DNA from: Hoplostethus atlanticus
Taxonomy: Eukaryota; Chordata; Actinopteri; Trachichthyiformes; Trachichthyidae
Assembly (NCBI GenBank): GCA_034670405.1
Contig: JAXDDX010000040.1
Coordinates: 958,501 to 1,022,500, forward strand
Direction: 5' to 3'
DNA length: 64,000 nt
The translations under genes were made by a program, and so were the position numbers. This document shows positions 31,291 to 62,409 of the stretch, piece after piece (position 1 is the first letter of the stretch; each line of letters begins with the position of its first letter). A model generated the notes under the pieces. It made no database searches and was not told where the DNA came from. It was given only the letters and a program-made list of their open reading frames with translations.

Positions 31291-32793
31291 CTGCCAGGGG
31301 GGTGAAACTCACTGACTGGGATTGTGGTGGGAATAACCAAACATCACATTCATAAGGGCTTGAAATCTGAATGGGGTGATGAAGTATAATAAATGTGATT
31401 GATCCACTCAAACACACTCAAACCTGTAGATTTAATTTATTAAGGTGAACAATTTCCATATTCACATCCTTCATGTACATCATAAATCAAACAGGGGAAA
31501 GAAAATATAGTGTTACCATAAACCTCTTATTAATAAAACCTTGCTTTCTTTACAAAAGAAAATTAATTTGTTATTGACACCATTTACAGCTCGTTTTTCA
31601 TATACAGGTAAGTGAGAACAGCTTAGTTGTGCAAGGAGAATTCTGGAGACCCAAAAAAAAAAAAAGATTTTATTTTGCAATGCAACATAAATTATGATAT
31701 TTACAGGTTTGCTTATCTAATATGTCCCTGGGATTTCAATTCTGATCTACCCAGAACGCCATGATTAAAAACACTTCCTCCTGCTGCATGGGCGACAGGT
31801 TTGAGGCAATGTAGACAGGCAACCTTAGCAGCAACTTGAAACAATAGTGTTTGTTTTTGTCATGAAGCGTTCGTTATAACTCACTATGTTATTCCACACT
31901 TCCCCATCCTCGCTGAAGGCAAAGTTACCCATCTTGATATCCTCAAAAGGTTGCCCATGTGTCATCACCTTAAGTCTTACAGCTTTAACACACTGGTGCA
32001 GTGCTGGGCTGGGCTGGGCTGGGTTCCCCTGAAGAACCTGCCGAAATCCTCTTTGTTCAGTTGGCTACCACGCCACGGCCTTACAAGGGCCAGGGCCACC
32101 TTAACACAGGGTCAAAGGTATTTATTTGACCATACAGCCTAACTGATCAATCATCTCTGCTGGCAACAAGTTGCAGAAATAAATACCTAATGCCTGGGAA
32201 GAATGGTGACACCAGGCCCGGTGAGCTTTGGTTATCCACGGAGTGGAGATCAGGCTACTGAAAGCCAGTGGACAAAGACAATCTCGACAGTGCTTGTGGA
32301 AAACCAGACCCTCAACTCGCTAACATTCTTGAGGCTGAACACCACAGACGCAAAGCAAAATAAAATAAAAATCCTACATAGTTGTGGTTTTTCAGACCCA
32401 CAACACCTGAATCCGATGCTCCTCAAGATACCAAGCCCTGCTTTCAGTCGGCAGTGCAGGGACTTTCAGACACTGGATGGGTCTAAGTGTTAAACCAATC
32501 ACTCATGCTAGAAAAGAGTAGAATTTCCTCTCAGGTCTCTACTCAGTCTCAAACCCATCCTTGGTGTTCCAGCATGGTGGGTGGCTGTGGTACGGATCGA
32601 ACCGTTTCATGAGGACACTCCAAAACCAGAAACCAAATGATGTGAGTTAAGCATCATCTTCCATTCTATCGGTGGTGTTGACTAGATATAGTTTAACATC
32701 AACTAAACCAAACCAATGCTCTGCAGTTTATGAAGAGTATCTGTGCAAATTGGAAGTGGGATTTCACAATGGTAGAACATTTACTGTTTTAGT

Positions 32794-32794
<1 letters not shown>

Positions 32795-32838
<44 letters not shown>

Positions 32839-32847
32839 CACACACAC
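32795..32847. repeat. (CA)n microsatellite
   Basis: About 26 units with one CG interruption, between the znf341 and itch 3' ends. Confidence 0.95.
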
Positions 32848-33994
32848 CTCTGTAATTGATGAGTAAACCACCAAAATTGGCACCTCTGGAAAATCTGCTA
32901 CCAAGGTGAAATATTGATTTAAAAATACTGGAATAGACTGCACCAGATTTTTGAAAGCGATTCATAAACTATTTTGTGTTTCAGTTTAGGGTAAGAAGAA
33001 CCCACTTAGGAAAGATGAGATTTTCTAACAATATAAAATAGATCCAACAGTAGAACCATGTTGAGCGCTCTCTCAGACTCACCCTAAAATGCTACATATA
33101 CAGAGCTACATGTAGTTTCTCTTAGACCGTTGCATAATACATATCTAAAATATCATTCAAGATTTTAGCTAACTGAAAAAAAAACAAAAAAACCTTCGAT
33201 TTGGTTTGACTTGCATTTGGTGTCTTTCCACTGGTTGTTAAAAGTTAGACCAAATGCACCTTTAAAACAACTAACACCTTTTAAAAAAAAAAAAGTCATT
33301 TCATCCCCAATGGATTTCTTTGGGCACCATCTTACCGTCGTTTTCAACACCACCACCCGACGAAGGACAAGAAGTGTATTATGTCTTTGAAGCTGAAACA
33401 TATAAATATATATCACTCTCCCAGAACACGCTAAGCTAAGACGCCCCGTTCTCCATTGCTGCGTTAAGACCGGCCCTATAAAACTAGGGTCCATTTAAGT
33501 CCCAACCATGTCTTCTGACTTTTCCACCATTATAAGTAACGGTGTGATACAGGCACTCCTCACAATCTTTAAGCAATTCACAGATCAAATACTATGGAGC
33601 CAGGAGCACCAGACTCACTCAAACACACTCTCTCTCTCTCTATATATATATGGGTATGTCTCCTCAATATCGAAGCACCGAGATTGTCTACTGTCATTTA
33701 AGGGTCATCTAATGTAGAAATGTGTTAGGAACACTCCTTTGCATGGAATAGATTACACTAGGTAAAAGCTACCATCTCTTATTGTTGATTTTTATAAAGT
33801 CCACCTCAGTGAGGGAGAGATGTAGATGAAGGGGTAAGAGGCAGATTTAAGAAGGGTTTTTAAGCTTGGAGACAACTTGTGCAAAAAGGGGGTTGCAACT
33901 CACTCTACTGCAAAAAAACAAAATGCAACAAAGGTTGTGTTTTGGTTTTTTTGGTGAAACTTGACCCTGCTCTGAAACGAGAGCACCCTCTCAA

Positions 33995-34135
33995 TCTCAA
34001 TAGTCCTTTACCTGATGCTCTTCTGCAGAGTGTGAGCAGGTAGGGGTTCAGCGTCTTGCTCAAGGACACGCCGACAGAACGGTTTGGAGATCGAACCAGT
34101 AGGGCATCCTGCCCCGACCAGTTTATGATCAGAGG
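33995..34135 (+). repeat. dispersed fish repeat copy
   Basis: GTCTTGCTCAAGGACACG followed by GGAGATCGAACCAGTAGGGC and a degenerate end. It has the same block order as 5225-5360. Confidence 0.5.
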
Positions 34136-34648
34136 TGTGGCTCTGGGTAAAAAAAACAATCTATTATTTCCTCAAAAGGAAAGATGGTGGGGCACACGAT
34201 GGGGGGGAAATCCTGCTGTCCCATTAAATAGATGTTTCAGAGGGTGGGTTTCCAGGTTCCATGCATAATGTGGAGGACATTCTCAGAGACAGGAGCAGCT
34301 TCCCGTTTTGTCTTTTGGTTTAAAAAAAACAAAAAACAAGAAACAACCTCATACCCATCAGGCTCCGAGAGGCCTGCCATGTTCTGGGCCACGTAAGCAG
34401 GGGAGATGCCAGTTCCCAAATCCCAGCTCCTTTTCAACAACATGCAGGCACTAGTCGTGCACACACCACCATATATGCACAATACCGGTGTATGCATGCA
34501 TGAACACACACACATAGACAGACAGACACACAGACAGACACACACACACGCCTATTTTAAAGAGGCTCCCTGATTTGAACACTGGTCGTCTTCATCCCTT
34601 TAGACTCCCTCCACTCTTTATTTCCTCTTAGTCGTCTCCTGGTTTCTC

Positions 34649-52795
<18,147 letters not shown>

Positions 52796-52817
52796 GACAT
52801 AGGGCTGGGATGATGGC

Positions 52818-55800
52818 CTGTAGCACAGACAGGCACATCATTAGGGCGGATACAACCAGGCTTCCACACTGCTGCAAATTTACAGCACATTAATGGGGGA
52901 TCAAATGTTCAGCCCTTCAGAACACGACAATGAAAGGTTTGCAAAAAGAACACTAATAAAACATAGCACAGACCTAACTCAACAGTAAAAGACTTAATTT
53001 GTTTCCCACAACCTCTCTCAAAGCTTGTTATTCCTTAGATAAGGAAAAAAAAAATGTCACTCAACACAATCAATGTCAAGTTTCAACTTTCTTTGCCGCG
53101 ACACCCAATTGTTTTTGCAGCAAGCTGACAGGCACAGCAAACAAGAGTCAGTCGCCAATGCAAAGTAATACGGAGTTTCAGGCAAGCAGCATAACATCAT
53201 TACAACCACCATCACCACCAACAACTATCATGGCCTTCCTCCTCCCTCTGTCACCATTAAGAAGACCTAAGGCAGCAGCAGGGATAACGCAGTCTTACAG
53301 TATATACCCATTTGTCTTGGCTGTAATCAGTGACGTAGTGCTGAGACAGTGACATAGGGTAGGTCAAACACAATCCTTGGTGTATCCACTTTCCCAGTGC
53401 GAAAGTAAGTTAGTGATTTCCTGTTTCCCAGAATGCCTTTCAACAATCCAATAAATAAAAAACAGCTAGCTAGCCAACTAGTTCATGAACACTGGGCTGT
53501 GTCATGATCGAGGACATGCACAGCATCCATGCAACCTGTGAAGAGCTGGACACCCTATACCCAGAGGTTAACAGATAAACATTACATTGTTTTGGTTAAG
53601 ACTTGAGCACGCATGCAAGAGAGCAAGAAAAAAAAGACAAAGTACAAAAACATAATAATACAAACGTCAACGCACATCCTCACAAACGACTTGTCCACTA
53701 TTTCGGCACATCCCTAGGTCCTACGCTGTCCATCGTCTTGCTTAACGGTAAAAAGAAAGATCTGGTCTGTCTGTCTGGTAGGTAGTAGGTAACTAGGCAG
53801 CACCACTGACAAACGCAACTATCAACAAGAAAGGCAGAAGAGTCAGAAATCATGTCATGTGATCTTTCCTGGAATCTGGTGCGTTACCTCGATGTGTCAG
53901 TGAATAATGCATGCTCCTCCTTCTATCTCGTCCAGTATGCACATGGCAGAGGAGGAAAGAGTGAGGCGCTCTGGGTGAACTTTCACATTGGCTTCTGCTT
54001 TGGTCTCTGTCAATAATTCATCGCAACTGCTGACTCTGCAGCCTCGCCTTGCAAGTAGGCTGACTGCGTTTTGTAGACGAGGGTATTCGCTGAATATTAA
54101 ACTCTAGGATGGCCTACCTTCAGTTACATTTTTTTTTTTTTTTTTTTTTTTAAAACCAGCTCAATAAAATGGTGAAGCTGGCCTGTAGAATATTGTTTTG
54201 GTCCTGCTGTGAGGCATTTTACAGTTTTTTTCTCAATTGTTTACACACCAACACTGGAACTTGAGACACAATGACAAAAACCTGGCACTCATGTACCAAA
54301 CCTTGAAAGCAATTCTGCGGAAATTCAGGAACCCTTTCTGATTTTGACTTGCAATTCTACACATAATTCTGTATATTTGGGGCCAAACCTAAGACGGGAT
54401 GCAGTCTACTCTATACACACACACTTTATTTTTGTTTACAGTAGATAGTAGTGTTATTTTCTATATTTTGCTCCATTGTGTGTCCTGTATGTAGAGCACT
54501 TTACATTCCCAACTGTGTTTGGTGAAATGTATACAGTATTTGTATTGTATTTGTGTGTTTGACTAGTACAATTATAACAGGCTACTGTACAGAGTCGTAG
54601 GTGCCGGAGGGAAAGACAAACCCACTTGGAACATTCACACCTAAAACTCTCAAAAAGTCAGCGAAATCCCAGAAGTTGACCGTCGAAGCATGGCCGGCTA
54701 TAGGCTAACCCTGTGTTGTTGTCAGTCTGCTGCATTTGTGGAACCATAACTCCTGTGTTAGGCCCAGCTAACCCATAGAGATACATTGTTTACACAATGA
54801 GAAAGAGTGCAAAAATTTTTCACAATGACCATCTTGGCCCCAGAGTAAGATAATGGAACAAAGAAGATCTTCTGCTATGATGCTTTAGGGAGAAACTGCT
54901 CAGGACCCCTGTATCCACTCGATATCAATCATAGTGTCAAACTCCAAATAGCTCCTGGAGCAGTCAGTGCTTCTACTTGGGGTGATATATTAATGTAAGG
55001 TCCTTAGAAGTAAGAACACTCACTTCTAAAGGAATGAGAGACAGAGATAAGAAAGGAGAGTCTGCATACTTTATGGATACTACCTAAGGTGACGTTTTCA
55101 TCACTAGATTTGTCAGACATCAACAATAAACAATGACAACAAGAGATTTACACCATCAGAGCATTAACAAAGTGTCTGCGATCTACCTTTTCACCTAATC
55201 ACACTAACCTAAACGCTAAATGCAGAACCAAAAAGAGGAATTCAGGAATTCACAAAAGGTACCAGGCATGAAATACACTGCACAATCTAATTTGAGGGCA
55301 AATTAGGCCTACGAAGGAACTCAAACATTATCCGTGCCAATCAGGTCAGGAGATCATGGTGGGGAAATGTTGATCAATTCCTAATAGTTGTAACATTTCA
55401 CATTACAGGAGTGCCAAGCAATTGGAGTGTCCTGTCTTAGCGTGAAGCAAAATACTTTTATGTCACCAGATGACTAAACCATAAGACACTGCTCATAGAG
55501 AACAACAGCAACAGACATTTCCGATTCAGGTTATCAGTTCCTACCAACACAACAAAGTCGATCTATGAACACAAAACTGTGCACAGTCAGAACAGCAACG
55601 TTTAAGGAATAGCAGTGGAAAAACAGGAAATGTGTGTCCTAACGTCAATAACAATTTCATCAGAAATTCAGCTGTTGTGTCTCCACTGTTGGTGCTGCCT
55701 CTTTATCACGATCTTAGTTTGTCGGATAGATGTCTCACGAGTGTCCAGCTGGAAAGTGGGACAACCTCGATAGACATATATGAATCCAGCAAGCAGCACT

Positions 55801-56540
55801 TAAGTTCAATAAACCCTCAACTTTTACAATTTAACTTAATATTAACTTAAAATTCGTTAACACTACTCGCCACCGCCCACCATGGTGTGATTTGGGGGGA
55901 GAAGATTCAGGGAAGGAAATACGAATCCATTCCAAAAGTTGAACTTTTAAATGCTGTTTGGTGTATCTGGAAGCACGTCGAATCGAGGAGTGGCTCCTAG
56001 AGTTTTCTAAAAAGGTCTCAATTCACGTTTCAAACAAGATAACAACAGACTGACAGATTTTGAATAGAGTTTGACGTGACTTTCTCTCCACACAAGAGAG
56101 AACGACACATACCTAGCCAACCGTACCAGCAAGCAAGTGTATTAACTATTGCTGTGTGCGTTCAATATCTCCAACTATCTGCCTTCCCGTTTTGACGATT
56201 CATGTTCCGTAATATTACATAAACAATACACGAATCCAACAAGGAACGGATAGCGAGCTAACTCAGCTAGCCGGCCATTTAGGAACAGTGTGTCCTGCTT
56301 AGCTAATAAACAGTACTGACACTAACTAGCATACATTTAGAGTAGCAGTATTTTAAAAGGAGTTGCTATGTACATGTTGAATGTCAGCTGGCCACTAGCA
56401 CTGACAGCCAGCCAAGCTATGCTAGCCTGGCTAACTGCTAGCCTCCTAGCTCGTGTCATCGTCATGGCTGGCTAGAAAACCCAAAGTGCAACGGGTGCAA
56501 GGGGACACATATCACCGTCGACAGACCTCGTATCGCTTAC
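52818..56540 (-). other. itch: itch intron 1
   Basis: A 3.7-kb intron between the non-coding first exon and the start-codon exon. The acceptor CTACAG and the donor GG/GTAAGC are clear. It holds the poly-T run and AT-rich unique sequence; I see no further exon. Confidence 0.7.
54129..54151. repeat. poly-T run
   Basis: 23 Ts in itch intron 1. It could be the reverse-complement tail of a retroposon, but the flanking sequence does not identify one. Confidence 0.9.
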
Positions 56541-56690
56541 CCGGATCCGAGGGGAGGCTGTGGGACTCACAACGTAACGTTACAGAGAAGTTCCCCTCTC
56601 AATCTGCAGGTTGTTTGGGTTTCTGTCGGGGATTTACTTCAAGGAAGAAACTTCCACCATCTTCGTAATCTCGCGTCACGTGACCGAAAC
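56541..56690 (-). other. itch: itch non-coding exon 1 (5' UTR)
   Basis: It ends at a consensus donor (GGATCCGG then GTAAGC at 56540) and lies in the only CpG-rich patch upstream of itch. It contains GAAGATGGTGG, a YY1-like motif whose ATG opens a short upstream frame at 56660-56634 (eight codons). The 5' limit is inferred from the promoter motifs, not seen. Confidence 0.6.
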
Positions 56691-56758
56691 AAGGTGGGGC
56701 GCACGCTACTCCTACTGGGCGCTGTGATTGGACCAGAGCCGGAGCCGGATGCACCAAT
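56675..56758 (-). promoter_or_regulatory. itch: candidate itch promoter
   Basis: Palindromic E-box GTCACGTGAC at 56675-56684 (USF/TFEB class), a gene-strand CCAAT box at 56727-56731, and another CCAAT in the opposite orientation near 56754. No TATA box. The role is inferred from position just before exon 1. Confidence 0.5.
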
Positions 56759-57344
56759 GGGTGGTCAGAAAAATAGCTGGACCATAATGCTGCATTCAGC
56801 GCTCCTTGTAAACTCGTTTTCTTCATACCAAATCCCAATCCCAAATCCCAAAATAAAGCAGCAGAGAGACACTTTGTGCAGTGAATAAATGCAATTAATT
56901 ATTGCAGCCTAAAAAAATTAAAATGAAATATATACTTTCCCAGTTGTAAATAAACTGTCAGTCCAAACATGAGAAAGAGTAAGACTTGCGTTATTTCTCT
57001 TTGTTGAGTATCATACCTCTCCAATCATTTCATTATTTTGCATTGAATTTATTACACAAACAAAATGGCATTTTATGTTCCTAATATTCCAACATTGTAC
57101 GACTATCTGGAAAAGTGCTGCACAAAAATACAAACAGCAGAGGGCAGTGTTGCCCTTTTTCCACACATTCCACTCACAACTGGCTGAGGACAGCATGTTA
57201 TGGGCTGTCAATCAGTCATGCTTACCCATCGATTAGGGTGCACTGACTGAAGCCGTTTTTACCTTTTGCCTCTCACTACAATAACAAAATATTACAACAG
57301 AAATTCAGCGAAATTCGGGACCGGGACCGGGGCAGTCAGTTTGT

Positions 57345-57724
57345 CGCTAACGAAAAGTCAGTTTAATATTCCTACAGTATTCCTATAGGGATTTATAGTG
57401 TCTCTGTGGTACTTAACAGTGCGTTTATAATGAGCTAATGTCATCACTGTAATATTCCTACAATACTCCTATGGGCGCATATAGTGTGTCTATGTTACTC
57501 AAAAGTGATTTCATAGTGATCTTACTGCGATGCGATGGCATTTTTTTGGTATTGGTATTTATGGTATTGCTATAATATCCCTATAGATATTATATGATCC
57601 CATAGGAATGTTGTTATTATTATTATGATAAATTATTATTAGTTTATAGCTTTGCTGTGATATTTTCATAGGTTGATATCCTTCTAAAATGTATTATAGG
57701 ATCACTATAGTTCTTTTTGGTTGT
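57345..57724 (+). mobile_element. MITE-like element, copy B
   Basis: It starts CGCTAACGAAAAGTCAG and ends ACTATAGTTCTTTTTGGTTG. The internal TATTCCTATAGGG/TAGTGTGTCTATG phrase is repeated twice, which explains the greater length than copy A. Upstream of itch. Confidence 0.5.
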
Positions 57725-58766
57725 GGAGTTGATTCATATAACTTCAACACTCCACGGACCGCCTATTATTATTATTATTTCAACTGCTGGCTCAGTAGTT
57801 GCGTCAAAGAGCCAGAGACAACCGGGGTAGTACTGGAAGTTAGGCGATTTTGCCTTCAAAATAAAAGCAGATTATTTGCCACTTTTGGAGAAAAAAAAGT
57901 ATTGGGGTGAACAGAACAGTGTAGGGCCCATTACTTTGGAACATATAATTCCCTGGGAGCAGTAATTCGTTACACTGCTCGTCATATTACTTACTTACTG
58001 GGTTCATCCTCTCTTCCCTTCAAACGTAAGGATAACTCAGTTTCCTCTCCTGTAAATGATCAGGAAACCAAATAGCATCCAATGTTTTTGTCAATCCTTT
58101 TGCATGATAAAGTCAAAGTAGTGAAAGACATCTGGCCTTCTCCCATTTCTCATCTAAGATGATGATGATAAGGAAATAAATCGGGGAATTGTGATGGGAT
58201 ATTATTGGTTAATAGTTAATTCAACTTCAATCTGAAATTAGGAGTCATTCTTATGGGTAACTGTAATATTGTCACTGAAACTGAAAGAGTAATTCATTAC
58301 AATGGTCATTACTGGGAAAAGTAATAATGCGTTACCACCTGAATCATATCAAAGATACTGTTTGGAATATTATGTGAATAGCGTGTTTCCTCGACTTTTA
58401 TTTTGAAAGTACTGACCGGAAATCAAGTCTTTGTTATTGTGCTGTGCTTGACGCTGCTGTGCCGAGTGGTTGAGGCTGGACGGTGTTCACAGCAGAGCAG
58501 TATGAGAAACCTCTTCACTCGGATCATGCTAGCACAGGAATATTTGGAGGGAAAAGTTTGACAGCTCACCCAGAGAAAGAACCAAGGTAGGCGGCACACT
58601 TCTACCTTTTAATCCGCAACAACGCCATGCTGTGTGATATTCTGAATAGACCACTGAGGAGCAACTGATTGGCGTCACCTTTCATTTGCAGTGATTGATT
58701 AGGCTGCACTTGAGATTGTAAAATGAGTCCATACAGCTGAGGAGGCAATGCACTTGTACTCTCATG

Positions 58767-58955
58767 AAAAAGAACTATAGTAATCCCAAAATAAATTTTA
58801 GAGGGATACTATAATAATATCACAGCAAAACTCCCTATAGAAATTTGTTAACATAATATATTTTTTTTTTTAAAAGTACACTATGATCACTATTGAGTAG
58901 CGCAGACTCCATAGGAATATTATGGGGATAGTATAGTGATTTTTAGTTAGGGGTT
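58767..58955 (-). mobile_element. MITE-like element, copy C
   Basis: Reverse-oriented copy. On the minus strand it starts CCCCTAACTAAAAATCACTA, contains TATTCCTATGG and TCAATAGTGATCATAGTG, and ends ACTATAGTTCTTTTTCA. The length is close to copy A. Confidence 0.5.
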
Positions 58956-59504
58956 GTAAAGTATATATGGCTCAGGGTGAATGATGTCTGCAGGGCTGTC
59001 TCTGTTTTATCAACCTTGGTCAGCAGGTGAAGAGAAGGTCACGCCCCGAGCTGACCTGCTTTTACACTCCTTAGTCTAACCAATATGTGGATGGAAACGA
59101 GCGTGGCAGCTAAAATACCACATCTATTTTGTTGAACATACACTTTACACCCAATATTGATGATATTGATTGACTCTTTTTTTTTCTTCTTCATAAAAAC
59201 AGTGAAAGGTCCCATCTTCTCTCTTGGTAGTAATGTGAAATACTTTGAAACACAGCAGATGGTCAGTGATTCCTTGGTCAACATTATAAACAACGTAAGT
59301 CAACATGCTTTATAGCGATAGGACTGAGGTGATGCATGACAGTAGAGACGGGCAATGTCGCAGGGTAGGATTTTAAAATTGGAAAACCACATTTAACAAA
59401 GTGTATCTCTACCAAACTATGAGGAATGATGTAGCATGAAAAAAACAGTGCTGATTGTGTCTTATTTGCCTGCAGCCGGGTGACATTTACTCTTAGGTGA
59501 TACT

Positions 59505-59705
59505 TAAAGTGAAGTTTATTTTAAAACCCTTTAATCACGGTTAGAGTCCCAAAGGGCTTCCCAACGCCCACATCATGAAAACAATACCAACCTTGGACCC
59601 TGGCAGAGGACGAGGAAAAACTCCCATGAAACCTTTCAGGAAAAGAAAAAGGTGCTACCCAGAGAGGGATCCCCCTACCAGGACGCTGGGGCGTGCAATT
59701 TAGTT
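59505..59705. repeat. dispersed fish repeat
   Basis: Contains GTCCCAAAGGGCTTCCCAAC, GAGGACGAGGAAAAACTCCC, ATGAAACCTTTCAGGAAAAG and CCCTACCAGGACG, phrases typical of a very common fish interspersed element. The family name is not recalled with confidence. Confidence 0.5.
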
Positions 59706-62332
59706 TCCTCTCATCCAGCAGAACTCTCTGTCATGGAGGCTAGTCAAGAAAGATTCACAGAACATCTCCAGAACTCATTGCATGTAATCTAAAACTTTAT
59801 TTGTAAAATATTCAACTGCAAATCCAAGTTTTGGTTAGAAGTATAGTCACGGTATTGAGGACTGAGACCTCTGAGACACCAGTTCTCTGAAATGTAATTT
59901 TGTACAGTAGGAAATGTACTGATAAAAAACCCTTATCATCAAATCAACACAAATCTTCTATTTGGCATTCTGTCCTCTTTCACGCCACCAAGACGGAGTA
60001 AAATAAAATCTATATAATGTTGGTATAAATAAACATCATTGCACTTCATGCATGTATGTGCAGTAAGAATCAGCACTCAACACTGCAGAGATGCTTTGAT
60101 TTCATTTGACATTTTAATTTGCAGTGTTTTGGTTTTATTTCTGTATTTATTATTATAATCTTTTTTCTTCCTTTGGCTCCTCATTATCTTACTGGATGCC
60201 TCCTGCTGTCCACACGTACAAAACTCAGACAAACATTAGAAAACACAGCCATGTTCCCGCGCTGCGTCTGCACTTTGTCGGGCCGGTTTTTCATTTCATC
60301 AGCAGAAAGTATTCTCCCCATGTTTGCTTTGTGAGTGTGTCTATCTATAATTCGGTGTCTTCCAGGAACAACCCCCCACCCCGCCCCGCCCCCCCCCTGC
60401 TTCCAACATAGCAAAGTTGTGATTGATCTCAGACCAGCTCCTTACTTGTCTCATGAAAGCCTCAAAATAAATGTCTCAGTCTAAATTCTGACCCTGGGTC
60501 TGCCTTTGGGAAGCTTTCACCACCCAATGTCCCAGTGTGTCTTTGGCTGGAACAGGCTGGTCTTGCCAGGCAGCTGTCAGTGTATTAATAGGTGTTTTGC
60601 CTGCTACTTTGGTCCCGAACCCCCCCACCCCCGTCCCTGAAAGAGCCCGGGGCTTATTTTAGGCTGAGCGGAAGATGACCGACAAGCTACGGTTACCTAT
60701 GCAGATTCCTTTTGGTAGTGAGATGGTGGGGGGCTGAGGAGACAAAAGGCTGCAGCGGGGGAGGATCAGTCGGTTATCGGTTACCGCAAAGCTGATCAGA
60801 ATTGTTGACGGGCTGATCTAAAGGGGCATCAAGTGATCAATGACCTCTATCAACCTCTATGACCAGCAGGAATCACAACAACCCCTACCCACCCGTCCCC
60901 TTGAGCTACGGTGGCCTGTAAGTGACACACACAGGGGCAGTAAAAGTACTTATTGCCTCTTTTTGGGATTTGGGGCGATTTAAAGATATTAACCACCTTG
61001 TTATCACAAATTATATCATGCATCCTGTTTGTTACTGAACATTTCAAGAGGAAAAAGCCGAAGCAACGCGTCACCTCCCCGTCATCCCACGTAGTAACTT
61101 TGGAGCTTATCGGAACTTCAGTGTTTGAAGAAAATGAGATAGAGAAATCCGACCAGATGTTTTGACATGTTTTGTCACGCTGACCTGATGTATGAGAAGT
61201 GTGTCAGGGTGTTCTGGCCCCCAGACCGGTTGAGAGGTGGGAGAGTCTGTTTTCATTGGTCTACAGGCATCAGCAATTCCGCTGTCCGGTGGGAGAGAGT
61301 GCGTCTGGTTGGATGGGGGGGGGGGGTAATCACACTCGCTTTTTAGTGTCATGTTGGGGGAGTGATGTCTCACTGTGTTCTGCTCCGGTCTGTACTGCCT
61401 GTGCTGCCTCCACAGCCCCCGGGGGCAGCAAAAAAAAAAAACCCCAAAAACCTCAGCATGGCATCGTTCCAAGCTGGAGGAACTATTTTTGGATCCAGCT
61501 ATGGGAAAATAACCAAGTCCATAATCACTCTTACACGGACAGTTAGGCCTTTGTAAATCCTGGAGACAAAACAGCGCTGGTGGACTGGCCGTAGCGAGTG
61601 ATTTATTGGGGCAGACAGAATTAAGAGCCCACTTTCCACGGTGGGCTGATATCACTGGAACCTCAGGCCAGCAGCGCTGCAGACACTACGCTAGCGGAGG
61701 AAGGTGTTCGATAGTGGAAAACAGGCAGGGAGCCCGGTGGGCGGTTTGCACAAACGTTACAATAAGGATCGCGAGCAGGTCGATCGTTGTTTCTGCGCAC
61801 ACGTCCCGTGAAATCCTCACAAGGGGAGCGCATGCAGATATTGGTGCTAAGCAGGGGGAGTCCATCCTGCTCACTCATCATTTCCCTTCAGATCACCCCC
61901 TGCCTGCAGGTTCGAGGACCAGATTTGGCCCGCAGCTGACCTTGCTTGTGGTCACTGCATAACTGGATCTTGCGTGTAGACTGCAGCGATTCTCTGTGTG
62001 CCTCATGATTACAATTCATTTTGAACGCACGCAAAGTCAATGAAGGGGCGAAACAACAGAAGGAGGCAAAGTGAGATGGATGCAACTTTTTTCAACTTTA
62101 GCAAGGAATTTGCCAATACTTCTATTGTGAGCGGGAAAAAAAACACGTTGGTGGTGCTGGCTGCCCAGCCTGGGGCAAAAGTGATTTTCTCCCTTCTCAC
62201 TGTCCAACAGACGCCTCGTGTTTTCATATTAAAAGGCAAGAATGATGTTCGCTGAGTCCCCTGTTCTCTCTGTGAAAGTCCCTCCCAAGTCCCTTTGTGT
62301 AGGTGTAACAATGGCTTATTTTTAACCTGTTG

Positions 62333-62365
<33 letters not shown>

Positions 62366-62369
62366 TGTG

Positions 62370-62409
<40 letters not shown>

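Larger units (their letters stand above)
31430..34648 (-). other. itch: itch 3' UTR and flank (probable)
   Basis: Non-coding on both strands. Minus-strand AATAAA signals include 34617-34622, only about 27 bases after the stop, and others near 31670 and 31435; human ITCH has a long 3' UTR. It holds a (CA)n tract (32795-32847) and a dispersed repeat copy (33995-34130). The converging znf341 transcript ends about 150 bases from the farthest of these signals. Confidence 0.4.

Noticed and set aside
58440-58590. Possible first exon of another gene ending AACCAAG then GTAGGC
   Set aside because: No CpG island, no reading frame of note and no partner exon to the right.
61107-61655. 182-codon open frame on the minus strand
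   Set aside because: Longest frame in the right flank, but no family similarity, mixed composition, and no flanking exon or splice pattern.
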